This document shows, in pieces, positions 43,886-55,429 of a stretch of DNA of 64,000 nucleotides. Location of the stretch: NCBI RefSeq assembly GCF_041146395.1, contig NC_090990.1, positions 50,451,501 through 50,515,500 on the forward strand, read 5' to 3'. Under the pieces are notes generated by a model, which saw nothing but the letters and a program-made list of their open reading frames with translations, did not search any database and was not told the DNA's origin. The first letter of the stretch is position 1. Every line of letters starts with the position of its first letter. Made by a program: the position numbers and the translations under genes. The DNA comes from Eulemur rufifrons. Lineage: Eukaryota; Chordata; Mammalia; Primates; Lemuridae.

Positions 43886-45284
43886 CCTTATGTCACAAAG
43901 TGGTTGTGAGAATTAAATTAAGTGTAGGATACATGTTTGATCACATTATGCACAGAGCAGGCATGGGGGTGGCTCTCAGAAACTCTTAGCTGACTCTGAT
44001 TTGGGCAGCAGTTGGCCAGGTGGGTTGGAGGCATATGAGAGGAAACCAAGTAAGGGCTGCGCAGTGCTCCAGGCAGGAAGTACCAGGGACCCTGCCCCAG
44101 GGCACTGTCAGGAGGCAAGAACAGAAGATAAAGAAAATAAAGCCAAGCTAGGGGTGTGCTCTTACTCCTACCATATTTTAACTTCTCTAAACAAACACTC
44201 AGGCTGCTTGGTTCTATTAACAACAGAAGACAAAGAACAGAGGTCTTCCTTTCCTTCAGCAAACAGCTGACACATTTTCCCATCATAAACTTCGTAATTC
44301 AGGATGTAAAACCAAATCCAACAACCCAACCCAGCCAGAAGGTTAAATAAATAAGTGCTAAATAAATAAATGTAGATTTTTTTTTTTCCCCTTGGCTAAT
44401 GAACCTCCATAGAAGATGCCATGTGCTTCTGGTCATTGAAGTCTACTGGTCAATTTTTCTTTCTTTGTAAATTTGGGAGACTGGCTTACTCGGGGTTATA
44501 AACTGAAACGTTGAGAAGTTGAAACTTTTTGTATGTTTTGTTTCACATTTTCCCATCGTGAGCCCCATCGTTACTGATAATTATGAATCACAGGTGAGGG
44601 AGCACACCTAACATTTCATCTTTTATTTTGAAATGCTGTTAAAACTCAAAAGGCAGAAACATAGCCCGCAGCCTTGGCAGACGCATGACTAGGTGACTTA
44701 ATGGGGTTTTTTCTTGCGTTACTTTCTATGACTGATGCTCTGTGGTGCGGATGTGCCTGCCACATTGTGAAACCTTATTATTAATAAATGCACGTTCCCC
44801 CAAAACAAACAAGACGGCGTGGCAAACAGTGGTGTTTGCTCTGTATACATTCGGGTTGGTTTTTCATCAATTCCTAGGAACGAGGGCCTGGTGCTTCCCC
44901 CTTGCATTGGGGAAAAAAAAATATGAGAATTTACAGTTTGCCTATTTTGGCAACATAAACATGGGACAATTTGTGGTCACAGAGTCAGGACTCCTCGTTC
45001 CAAAGGGCTTGGTAGCAAGCGGATGGGGCTGTGAAGTTCCTCAGAGAGGACAATATTGAATCTGGAAGTGCAGAGAACTTAGCCCATGTGGTAAAGAGAA
45101 TATTCTGAATGCCCCCGGCTTTATGGCAGTCAGTCTTTTTGAGTCACTGTCCCCAAAGAGCCAGGAAAAGCTAGTGTATGTCTGCCATGGTAATTAAGCG
45201 TTCAAGCTTGAAGAAGCTTGAAGAAATCTTAAACGTAGCAAAACTAATACTGCAGCATTGTTAGCTGTTGTAAGAACTCAACCA
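43886..45284. other. Mostly repeat-free intronic block
   Basis: A short sense MIR end at 43886-43945 (GTGAGAATTAAATTAAGTG). 44400-45270 has no recognised repeat and keeps scattered CpGs (for example 44793-44824 and 45005-45020). The 122-codon minus frame at 43918-44286 has no motif. Confidence 0.45.
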
Positions 45285-45420
45285 GTCATCCTTCAAAATA
45301 CCCTTATTAGACACTGTGTGTAGCCGGGTGCCAAGCACTGCGAGCCACGTTAAATTAGAGTCCCAGTCCTCGAAGAGATTACAGTGAGTGCAGGTGGGAT
45401 GATATTTAAATGTGACCTAT
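45285..45420 (-). repeat. L2 LINE 3' end, antisense
   Basis: GCCGGGTGCCAAGCACTGCG, GAGTCCCAGTCCTCGAAGAG, ATTACAGTGAGTGCAGGTGG. Confidence 0.6.
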
Positions 45421-45554
45421 TTACCATTTCAGTAGCAATTAAAGTGGATAGTGGTGGTTGCCCCCTCAGTGAAGACTTTCAGAGCTGTCCTGCCCCCACC
45501 ACCGGCAAGTGGAGCCTTCATCTCTGAACCCAAACAATTCGCTCTACTCTATTA

Positions 45555-45850
45555 GGAGTAATAGAAAGGCCTCGAGTTTTGACATCAGAAACTCCTAAGT
45601 CTGAATCCCACATTGCCTATGCGTTAGCTGGATTGTAGACTCCCTAAGGACAAAGTCTGTTGAAGCACTGTGTATGTAAGAACCCGGCACAGTACCTAAG
45701 GTTTAGTAGGCTACCTATCAATATTTGATGTTGAACACATCAATTAACTGTGTAACCCTAGCAAAATTAATGTCTGAGTCCACTGTTCTTCCTGGTGAAA
45801 TGAGAGTAATCATACCTACTTCGTAGGAGTTGAGAGATTGCCTAGATTGG
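45555..45850 (+). repeat. MIR SINE, sense, split by an L2 end
   Basis: Left half GTCTGAATCCCACATTGCCT up to GTTAGCTG; right half TTAACTGTGTAACCCTAGCA, ATGAGAGTAATCATACCTAC. Confidence 0.7.
45631..45743 (+). repeat. L2 LINE 3' tip, sense, inside MIR
   Basis: ATTGTAGACTCCCTAAGGAC, AAGTCTGTTGAAGCACTGTG, AACCCGGCACAGTACCTAAG. Flanked by GTTAGCTG and ATTAACTG, a possible degraded target duplication. Confidence 0.65.
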
Positions 45851-46135
45851 TCGTTGAGAATGAAGACCCTGGGGCTTCCTTGCCTGCGCCCAAATTCTGG
45901 CCTGGCATTCATTAGCTCTGCGATGTTGAGCAAATAACTTGCCTTTGCCTCAGTTTTCCAAACTGTTAATTGAGGATAATAATACTACTTACCTCTTAGT
46001 TTTGTTCTAAGGATTATATGAATTAAAATTTGAATAGTTCTTAGACTAGGGCCAGGTATATAGTATGTTCCATGAAAATAGATACAAAATGCCTAACAAC
46101 CTGTCACAAATGGTGCTGAATAAATGTTAGTTCAA
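45851..46135 (+). repeat. MIR SINE, sense
   Basis: CTTGCCTTTGCCTCAGTTTT, TTGAGGATAATAATACTACT, TTGTTCTAAGGATTATATGA. Confidence 0.75.
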
Positions 46136-46539
46136 GAATTTATGTTTGATCCTGATTTCCTAAGCCAGTGGCTCGTTCATAATAAGTGCACAAAACAGAC
46201 CATAATTATTAATATTAATTGAGTGCTATAGGTTTTCTGAGGAACAAACTAGAAATATGGGGACGGGTTTCATCAAGGACAAGAAACTAAAGTTGGGCCT
46301 CGGTGGAGTTCAATGGCAGGGATAAGGAGTTCATGGAGGAGGCTCATAATCTGCAAAAGCTGGAGGAAGGAAGGATCAGGTCACAGTCACAAGACACGCC
46401 ATCACCAGCAGGGCTTGGCACCCATTTCTGGGAGAATAATTTGTCATGGTCTAGCTTTTTATGTGAGTTTGGCCAAAGCTCTGCTTTAGTTCTATGGTTT
46501 CAACCACTCAGATGAACACTTTGATGGCCGCTTATTTAT
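46136..46539. other. Unassigned intronic sequence
   Basis: No gene or clear repeat; a 70-codon frame at 46303-46515 has no features. Confidence 0.5.
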
Positions 46540-47700
46540 CCACTCATTTATTGAGCGAGTATGTATGTAGATCCCACTGTGTGCCAGGCATTTTACTTGG
46601 CAGTGGTGAATAAAATAGAAATGCACCTACCCCTTTGGGGCCAGGAGGGAGAGACAGACTGTAAACAGGAGAATAAACAAGTTTTGATTTCCATGGAAGC
46701 TAGAAAGCTAAGAAGGAAAAAGAGGCCTATTCCAGGCTGGGAAACATAATGTTCAAAGGTCTTGGTAATGGTGTATTTGAGAAGAAGACCACTGTGGGTG
46801 GAGCAGAGTGAGCTGGGGGTGAGTGGTAGAAAATGGGCGGATGGCAGATGGGCAGAGGCCAGATCTGGCAGCATCTTATAGGCTGTGGTAAGCTGTTTAG
46901 ATTATATTAAAACAAATTGGGAAGCCATGGAAAAATTTTTTAAATGGAGAGGAGAAAATGTTTTTTAAAAAATTTTTCAAAGCTCACTCAGACTTCAATA
47001 TGTATGATAAGCTGAATTGGAAAAGAAAGACGTGGGAGGAATGTTGAAGCAGTCTAAGCAAGAAGCAATGTCGCTTAGTCCAGGATGGTTGTTAGTGGGA
47101 ATTGAGAGAAGTGGAGAGATGTGTAACATATTTTGTAAGTAGAGTAGATAAGACTTACTGGTGGATTAGCTGGGGAGGGTCTGACGGTAGAAATAAAAGG
47201 GAAAGAAAAGGTTCAGAAATGCAATCCAGGCTTCTGGCTTAAACCACTGAGTGAGTGTTGGTGCTATTGACTAAGATGGAAATGATTAGAAGAGGAAACA
47301 TTGGAAGGTGGGATGGGAAGGAAATCAAGAGATTGACTTTAGATGTTAATTCTGAGCTGTGTGAAGTAAGTCGAGATGGAAAGGTCACACTGGTTTTGGC
47401 AACATGGATGTCATTGATGATCTCGAGAGGAGCAGATTTATTGAACTTAGAAGGATAGGAGCTAGATTCAGTGTGGGTTGAGCACATGAGAATAGTAGAG
47501 CATATTTATATATGGCTGAAAAAATTCAGAGAGAAGGAGAGGTTATTGATGGAGAGAGAGGGGAAATAGTTGAAGGAACAGTTCCAGAGGTGGTAAAGGG
47601 CAGTGGATCCAGAAGGCAGGGTGAGGTATTGGCCTTTGGCAGCAGCGGGGACTCGTAGTGAAAGAAGGAGGAGGGAGGAAATGGGTTTCAGTGGAGGTAA
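46540..47700 (-). repeat. Long L2 LINE, antisense, about 1.1 kb
   Basis: One of the longest L2 copies here: CACTGTGTGCCAGGCATTTT, CCTACCCCTTTGGGGCCAGG, CCTATTCCAGGCTGGGAAAC, GTTCAAAGGTCTTGGTAATG, TCTTATAGGCTGTGGTAAGC, CAGGCTTCTGGCTTAAACCA, GTGGTGCTATTGACTAAGAT (near 47260), then TTCTGAGCTGTGTGAAGTAA. Confidence 0.7.
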
Positions 47701-47704
47701 TATT

Positions 47705-47850
47705 TACAATAATCATCACTATAGCTAATATTTATTGACTTTACTACATACTAGGTAATGTTCTTAGTAATTTTCATTTATTAACTCACTTAATCCTCAA
47801 AACAATCTCATGAGACAGGTTTGTACACATAGTGAATCCAGTCCGAGGGT
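47705..47850 (-). repeat. MIR SINE 3' half, antisense
   Basis: ATAGCTAATATTTATTGACT, TTAACTCACTTAATCCTCAA, AACAATCTCATGAGACAGGT. Confidence 0.8.
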
Positions 47851-48534
47851 CCTCATCTGGTGATGTAAATTGTGGAGAGGGAGGCAGGTGGAAGGTTTGA
47901 GGAGAGAGATGGTAGGACACAGTTGTCACAGAAAGTAAGTATTCAGTGGGCCTTCCAGGCAGGGTTTAGAGTTCATTCATGCTTTGAAATCATGAATATA
48001 AAGTGAATCTAACTCAAAATGCAAATGGATTTGCCATAGTATTAGAAATCAGACTTCAGTGGCCTGACTTAATTGATGCTTAATGGAGAAGCAGGGATAA
48101 TTTCTAATGCCAGGAGTAACAATCAAGTACACTAGCATCCCCTACTAGCATTCTGGCACTTAATGTACTCTCGTGAAGCTGCTTTGGAGACTTGGCCCCA
48201 AGGAGCCTTCCGTCTGCCACACTACCCCTCATCCCCAGCTCAGAGGCAGGAACCAAGGAGTCCATGGAAGAATGACCCATAGAGTGTACTACAGCAGCCC
48301 ATCAGGATGACAGAAATTGACTGGCCAAGTGTGAGCTTTATACCTAGAAGAGGTCCAAGCTGGATGCTCTGTCCCGTTCTACCAGACGGTTTTCCAGGTT
48401 TATCTGAGCAACCAGTGTACCTCCTCTACCCAAGAAATCACCATCAGCTCTGCCCATTGCCAAGATCTCAGGAATGGGGAAGGAATACAAAACCCTTACT
48501 TGACACAGAAAGCTTTAGATCAACAGCAAATAGC
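47851..48534. other. Unassigned intronic sequence
   Basis: No gene or clear repeat; a 78-codon frame at 48307-48543 ends in the adjacent MIR. Confidence 0.5.
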
Positions 48535-48790
48535 AACAGCTAACATTTACTGAGCACTTGTTCTGTATTAGGCTCCAAGCTAATTGCTTTTATATGCAGT
48601 GCCCCATGAATCTTAAAAGCAACCCAGCAAGATAGGTATGATCTCATATTACAGATAAGGAAACTGAACTTTAAGGTGGTTAAATCATTTTTCTAAGATT
48701 GAGACGCTAACAAGTAGAGAAGCCAAGAGTAGAATCCAGGCAGTCTGACTCCAGAGTCTAAGCTCTTTTCACAAGTACCGTGTAGCAGCA
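48535..48790 (-). repeat. MIR SINE, antisense, near full length
   Basis: CAGCTAACATTTACTGAGCA, CATATTACAGATAAGGAAAC, AGAGTAGAATCCAGGCAGTC, TGACTCCAGAGTCTAAGCTC. Confidence 0.9.
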
Positions 48791-49434
48791 AATCCACGGG
48801 CATCCTTGCCAGATCAAGCTGTTGTACATATCCACGTATTATCATATGTTACCACCATTCTATAAAGCTTACTCAGAAAACACATGGGTTTTATTTCCAA
48901 CTATTCTGAGACTGATTTCTACTCTCCCATATTCTCAAAATGAGGGATGAATTTTGGGGGTGATTATGGAATTAGTGGATTTTATTCATATTTGCCCCTT
49001 TTGAGAGCAGCCAGCCTATTAAAGAGAAAAGTTTATGGTTTGTTGGGTTTTCGCAAGCCTGGCGACCTATGTTAAGAGAATTTCCCCTGAAATCAGATGT
49101 GCTAACACCATGTGACGGCTAAGCTGCACTCGATGGGCACTAAGGACTGGCAACAATAACCTGATCTTTTCTGACCATGTAATTATGAATTGAGATTTGG
49201 TTTTTACAATAAATTCCCAGATAATTGAGGTCAATAACAAAATTTTAGTCTAAGTATCTGGGCATCTTAACTGTCTAGGTTATTTATAGATATACTGATA
49301 ATAAGCTCTTTACGCTGACCTACTTTTAGGTGGCAGTAGCCTGTGAACTGGTTTTTCCATAAGTGAAAGATGTGTGGATTTGTATGGATCCATTTATACA
49401 TCCCACACATAATTAGAATCAAATGGTACTCATT
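48791..49434. other. Repeat-free intronic sequence
   Basis: 48950-49260 keeps several CpGs and AT-rich homeodomain-like words (GTAATTATGAATTGAG). No gene. Confidence 0.4.
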
Positions 49435-49545
49435 AGGATTGAACATGAGATTTGAATTTCTGTGTTAGGGCCTGGGGAATCTGCATTTTTAAATAAAGCC
49501 TCAGGTGATTCTTATGTAAACTAAAGTGTAAGAACCACGGAATAA
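49435..49545 (+). mobile_element. MER5A-like hAT MITE, 3' part
   Basis: GGGGAATCTGCATTTTTAAA, CCTCAGGTGATTCTTATGTA, ACTAAAGTGTAAGAACCAC; the TTGAGAACCACTG-type terminus is recognisable. Confidence 0.75.
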
Positions 49546-49614
49546 ATGTGCTCTAATTGTTCGATTTCTTTCCTCTCCTTTCCCTGTTAAGGATGAGAAG
49601 CATTAAAACCTTTG

Positions 49615-49850
49615 ACAGGCTTGACTGTCACTACAATACTAATAAAAAACAGTATCTGGTTGAATGCTTACTCCGTGCTAAATAGTGCTTTATGTGCCTG
49701 TTTCATGTGTCACAAATTCTTAGGCAGAGACTGTCATTGGCCCCCTTTTGGAGACAGAGAAAATGAGATGGAGGAAGGTTACATAGTCCAAGATCACACA
49801 GCTAGCTACTAAGCAGCAAAATGAGGGTTCAGAACGATACTAGAGTCTTT
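49615..49850 (-). repeat. MIR SINE, antisense
   Basis: TGAATGCTTACTCCGTGCTA, TTGGAGACAGAGAAAATGAG, CCAAGATCACACAGCTAGCT. Confidence 0.8.
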
Positions 49851-50045
49851 GAGGGCTGGGTCACTACCTGAAGACAGATAACCATGGATATAAATCATAG
49901 CTTTACTACTTACCAGCTTGAAAGATGAGGTTAATAATACTGACTTTGCGCGGTTATGGTAAGAATGACAGAACCATGCACATAAAGCACCAAGTACGTG
50001 CCTGCCAAGTAATAGCTACTCATTAAATTGTGGCTATCAAATGTA
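49851..50045 (+). repeat. MIR SINE, sense
   Basis: ATCATAGCTTTACTACTTAC, TGAGGTTAATAATACTGACT, CATAAAGCACCAAGTACGTG. Confidence 0.65.
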
Positions 50046-52047
50046 GTGAGCTGGAAGTTTGAACAGGTATTCCATGATTTTGATCACTATAATCAGTGAA
50101 CACACATAATCCAAATACCTCTTCTATATCAAATGTACTCTTCTCTCATTGTTTTAAGTGTCCAGATTACTCAGATAATTAGCTCTACCTCCTCCTTCCT
50201 GCTACCTTTTTATGTGTGATCTGTGTCTGAGACTCCCTCAGATATTCTAATTCTGCATAATTTGCAAAGTAACATAAACATTTCTATTGCCCTTCTGTCC
50301 TTTCTAAGTAAGTTTGAATGAATTTAAGATCAGCTTCTGCAATGGCTTTAGGTATTGATGTTTGCAAAGGGCCAGAACTCCCTCGGGGTAAGTTGACAAA
50401 CAAACCCAGCTATAGTACCCTGGTGACCCAGCAGCCCAGACCTGCCATAATAACCTATTTGGGGATGACATGGTAATCTGGTCCATGGCATTTGGCTTAG
50501 TGGCTCCCCTTATGACATATGATGATTCAAGTTTACTCATGGACACACCAGAGCTTCACAAAATGACCTTTGCTGAGGTCGTTGAGGTCAAGCAGGGAGG
50601 GAGGGAGGCACGCTGGGGCAGTACAAACAAAGCAGCTTTGTTTTTACACCACTTGCTTGGACAAGTGTCCCCTCACGTGCAGCAGCCATTTGCTGTAGGG
50701 CTCTTGGCAGAGTGACTAAAATGTGACAGAAATGAAGGGCAAAATCCAAAATCCCCTGGAAAATCACCCTCCCAGCAATGTTACCCCTGGGATTATAGCT
50801 CAGTGAGTTATTGCTTGTCATCCACTTATTTGCTCACTCTTTTCCTTCATGGCCATTTTAAAGGTGGTTGAATTAAATATTTATTGAGCATCTGCTATGT
50901 ACATCACACATGTGGTATACTAGGGTTGTAGAAGACAGAGCCAGGGCTAAAATCCTGGTCTGGAAAATGGGGGTTTGAACTGCATCAGTGATTCTTAATT
51001 CTATGCATAGTTTAATAAAGCATTTTCAACATGGCATTTTTGTATTTAAAACATAAAAGAAAAAGATCTTCAGAAGCCAGAGGAAATAAAAGTTTTACAT
51101 GATTTTCTTAGCCAATAGATATATAAAAACCAGAAAATTTCAACCAAGGGGTTATCCAAACCTGTGTAAAGACCAGGTATGTGATATTTTTATGTTCTCA
51201 ACCATATAAAACTGGTTGAGAAACTCTAGGCCAGATAATCTCTAAGATTTCTTTCAAGTTTAAAAAGTCTGTGATTCTATGAGAGCTTCTCCCAGTAGAG
51301 TTGGTATTTTTATAGCTCAGAGAAGAGAGATGTATTCTTAAAGAAGGATAAATCATTAGAGCTTAGGAGATAATCGGTTATTTCTAATGTTGACTTCTGA
51401 TTGTTTATACATAGACAAATGTGAGTGCTGACCACAAACACCATTTTCTGATTAATTCTACTGATATTGGCCACCAAATCTAATTAATTTAGGCCCAAAG
51501 TGAATGTTTTGCTTGTTTTTATCAATCTCCACTATCTTCTTAGCCCAAATTGGCCAGATAATTTAGTTAAGAAGTATTTATTAAACCTCTTCTGTCAGCT
51601 TTCTTGTGCTTTGCAAGCAGATCAATAAATGTAAAAGAAAGAAACAATACATCTTAAGTTCTTTCCTTTTTAAAGCCGTATTTTATCTGTATTTTCTTTG
51701 TATATTAACTATTTTTAATTACTTCAGATTGTTCCAACAAAAACGAAGAGAAACAAGATGAAACCCAGTAAAGGAAAAATCAATGAACAGAGAAACTGTC
51801 AAGAGATTGACTGAATTAGAAGAGAAAGTCAGAAATAAAATCCAAGAAGCATTTTTAGGGAAAGCCCCTCTGTAAAGGAAAAGAGGACCAAGACACGACA
51901 TAGGGTGTGTTTCCTGACTCACGCCTTGGCTCTGTACCTGGGTGATTCATTTGGTGGAAAACACAGCTGGCTCAGAGAATTTTTACAGGCCCCAAACTTT
52001 CTTGGAATCATTTGAAGCTTCATTTTGTGTGTATGTTTTTTCCTCAC
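50046..52047. other. Intronic sequence with small L2/MIR scraps
   Basis: Antisense L2 ends at 50870-50960 (TATTTATTGAGCATCTGCTA) and 51560-51620; a MIR3-type end at 51225-51285 (AGATAATCTCTAAGATTTCT). The rest is unassigned. No gene. Confidence 0.45.
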
Positions 52048-52137
52048 TTTTTTTTTTATTTCAGCATATTATGGGGGTACAAATGTTTAGGTTACATATA
52101 TTGCCTTTGCCCCACCCAAGTCAGAGCTTCAAGCGTG
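52048..52137 (-). mobile_element. Strepsirrhine-type L1 3' end, antisense
   Basis: T run then ATTTCAGCATATTATGGGGG, TACAAATGTTTAGGTTACAT, TGCCCCACCCAAGTCAGAGC. This matches the reverse complement of the L1 3' UTR I associate with lemur-type genomes, and differs from human L1PA. CTCACTT before and after may be a short target duplication. Confidence 0.6.
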
Positions 52138-52629
52138 TCTCACTTCTTTAAAATGGAAATATTAATTACCTATCAGACAAAGTCCACATCATTGGAGTTT
52201 ATTTCTATGGCCACTTGGGGTTTAGAATTATATCATGGACTTTGGAGGATGGGAAGTGTTTAAGAATCTGAAACAGGTTTGATCCTAGAGGCCTCCCTTT
52301 GTCTCCCAAAAAGAATAGATAGATAGTAGGTCCCCCAAGGGAGCCCTGTTGGTTAGGTCCAAAGGGGACAGTCCCTTGGAAGGTGCAGACTACATTAGTA
52401 GAGTTCAGACTTTTTTGATCCACAGTAAGGATATATATCTTACGTCAAAACTCAGTCCCCATGTGTTTGGGTGTTTTGTGAAATAATGCTTACCTATACC
52501 AAGTATGTTATACTTGATATTTTCTATTCTACTGCACTCTATTCTTTTGTCATTTTAAGTAAATGCTGTCCAAGACTTATTATTAATTCATAGATTTAAC
52601 AACTCACACTAGATCTCTAAGTGCACTCC
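52138..52629. other. Unassigned intronic sequence
   Basis: No gene. TTACGTCA at 52440-52447 is a near-CRE. Confidence 0.45.
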
Positions 52630-53075
52630 CCAATTTCTGTCTTATCTGCAACCTGCCCCCTAAACACACACATTTTTAAAATGCAGTGCAATACAGCCAA
52701 TTTTCAGGGACGTCTCTCTTGCACTCCATCCTTCACCCTAAAATACTTGCAGCTTCTCGAACACCATACTGTCTTTCACTTCCCTGTACATGTCATTCTC
52801 TCTGCTCGGAGCACTTGAGTACTTTCCCAGCCCACCTCCCCTTTCTTCACCATGCTAATGCCAGCTGTTTAAGCTCAACTCAGGGGTCAGCATCCCTTAC
52901 TCTTAGGCTATGTTTGTTTTCTGCACCATCCCAAGCATACTGGACTTATCTTTAGTTCAGCCTTATCATGCTGTGTTCTGATGATCCATTTATTAATACG
53001 TTTTTCTTTTTCACTAGACTCATTAAAGACCAATGCTTGATACACACCTGATTAATACAATACATTTTGGATGAA
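52630..53075 (+). repeat. L2 LINE, sense
   Basis: CCTGTACATGTCATTCTCTC, TGCTCGGAGCACTTGAGTAC, TGCCAGCTGTTTAAGCTCAA, CACTAGACTCATTAAAGACC. Confidence 0.65.
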
Positions 53076-53234
53076 TGGGACCCATCTGTTGGTAGACACT
53101 TGGTATAGAGTGGGCTGACTTATTGATAAACTGTAGTCTCCATACTTCATGGAGAATTCCCATCTTCATTGCAGTTGATGCCCTGACCCTCATTAGAATC
53201 CTGTTTCTGTTGCTAATAGGAGATGGTGTAGCAA

Positions 53235-53425
53235 AGCATCAAACAGCTAAGAACTCAGACTCTGGAGCTGCACAGAGCTGGATTTGAATTCTAGCTCATC
53301 AGTTACTAGTTCTGTGACCTTGGGCATGTTATTCAATTTTTTAAAATCTCAGTTTCCTCATCTGCAAAACAGGAACAATAACCTCCTACAGCTGTTGTTA
53401 GGATTGTGTGAATATTGTTAAATAA
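53235..53425 (+). repeat. MIR SINE, sense, well preserved
   Basis: ACTCAGACTCTGGAGCTGCA, GATTTGAATTCTAGCTCATC, TTCTGTGACCTTGGGCATGT, CAGTTTCCTCATCTGCAAAA. Confidence 0.9.
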
Positions 53426-53429
53426 TGGC

Positions 53430-53515
53430 ATGCAAGCTCCATGAGGGCAGGACTTCTTACCACTTTGGTTCATTGTCATGGACTTAGAAGACATATTTGT
53501 TGGATAAATGAAGTT
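53430..53515 (+). repeat. L2 LINE 3' tip, sense
   Basis: GCAAGCTCCATGAGGGCAGG then TTGTTGGATAAATGAA. Confidence 0.75.
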
Positions 53516-54964
53516 TTTGCTCATAATAACCCTCCATAACTCATAGCAGCTCTTATGCACATGAATTTCTCAACAAAATAGAATTCCATAGAGTATGTAT
53601 TGTATGCATAGTAATTCCTTATAATTTCTTCATTCAGAAGTTAAGACTCCCACCTGTGAGGTGACCCTTCCAGAGTCTGACATTCAGTGACACAAGAAAC
53701 ATGTAGAAACATTTATACTCCTAAAGAATATTGTTTTTCAGTATGTTAGGCTAGAATTAAGTTTAGTCATTTTGAGGCTGTTTGATGCTATGGAAGTTCT
53801 ACAGTTCTGTTTTTGAGTCACCACACATGGACATTTGACTCTTTCTTCTTTTCTTGTCCTTCTTGTCATATATCTCTTAGCCATATCACCATTCACTGCA
53901 TGTTAGAACCACACCCAGATTCTGATTTAGAGTCTTGGGAACATTTGCTGAATTTCTCAGTGTTCCTAGAGTTGTCTCACTCCCTTTCTCTACAGAGATC
54001 TTGTGTAATACCCATAGGGATAGAAAATCCATTATTCCCTAATGTCCATTACTGTTTCCCTTTTTTTTGCACGGATGTTTGTATTTCAGGGTTTCGCTCT
54101 GAGTCTTTCCCATGTTCAGTACTTTTTTATAAGTAATTTGTTGTGCCACAACAAAGAGTTGCTTTAAGTTTGTTTGGAGTTCATCAGCTTACAGCTATCC
54201 CTACATATGACGTTTCTACCAAAAGAAAACAAAACAAAACAAACAAATTTTAAAAAGCAGTCCTCAAACTCTTTGACAAGCCAGGCCAAATAAAAAAAGA
54301 TGGCATTGTTTCATTTCTATAATATATAGAAACAAAAAGAATGAAAAGTGATCCTCAAGACAGTGTTCTTACCTTGCCTTCAGTTTCTCATGCATTTATC
54401 CAAAAAGTCCTTTTATTATAATATTCATGGCAGAATCTTTTAGCAAAGTTAAATGATCCAGATTATTAGTCCATTATGGTTGCTTACCTTACAATATACA
54501 GGGGTGATGAATAGGGCTATCTTATTGCTTTCCCCATTGTATCTAAAAGTCTGCCAAAAGCTGTTTTACTCATTTGTATGAGCTTAGATACCATTTCAAA
54601 GTACACTTCTTATCAATTCCTCAGATATATACACTAAGAAAGCACAAATAAAAGAGAACAGTAAATCCTAAAGCACGATGCTAATTTAATATCTTATAAA
54701 GTTCATCAATAGAGCAATATACTTTTGTTCTATGTTGACTTTTGTTCTCAAATTTAAGATTACTCCAAAGTCACTACAATCGTATCATGCTGGGTGTGAC
54801 TCTTCATTAAAACTTTGAAAACAAAAGAAGGAGCATATTTGGGGGCAAACGAGAAAACATTTTGGTAAGTGGAATTAGAGGAAAGGGAAGCCGCCCTGAC
54901 TATCTGATAGGTCTCACTTGGTTCAGTGATGGGCACAGAGTAGACTACAGAAGAGCAGAGCTGT
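53516..54964. other. Unassigned intronic sequence
   Basis: Contains an (AAAAC)n tract at 54224-54247. The 107-codon frame at 53813-54136 is rich in Ser/His/Phe without a motif. No named repeat otherwise. Confidence 0.5.
54224..54247. repeat. (AAAAC)n simple repeat
   Basis: Tandem AAAAC units after AAAAG. Confidence 0.85.
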
Positions 54965-55215
54965 CTGGAGAAAAGAGGAGGGTTAACATTTCCAGAACCC
55001 TTGCTATGTGCTGGGTGCTTCATGGGTCTTTTATATCCTTACATTGAAACGATGGGGAAGATTATTGCATTCATTTTAAAGGTAAAATTACTGCTTCCTA
55101 TTAAAAGAAATAAAAGTTCAGTCATCTGTCTAAAGTCACACAACTCTTATTGGGTCAGAGGTCTGGATTTGAATGCAAGCTTTCAAAACTCATGCTCTTT
55201 CCACTAACCACCCAA
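54965..55215 (-). repeat. MIR SINE, antisense
   Basis: AACCCTTGCTATGTGCTGGG, CTAAAGTCACACAACTCTTA, GGTCTGGATTTGAATGCAAG, TCATGCTCTTTCCACTAACC. Confidence 0.85.
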
Positions 55216-55429
55216 ACTCAGAATGCTCCAGTTAAACCCACTATGGGGCCAGTCAGGTGTGTGTTGCACTTGACGTTGCTTAGATTTCCACTTTACAGAC
55301 ACTCCCTGAAAAATTGAAGGGAGGTTCCACACAATGGAACTTGAGATATCACCTTCTCAGCCTTCTACCCTGAGTGGCTCCTCTGAGGGCATCACTGTAG
55401 TCTGAAATGTCTTTTACCAGGATGTGAAA

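Noticed and set aside
52440..52447. TTACGTCA near-CRE
   Set aside because: One mismatch from the palindrome, in unremarkable sequence; not enough for a separate claim.
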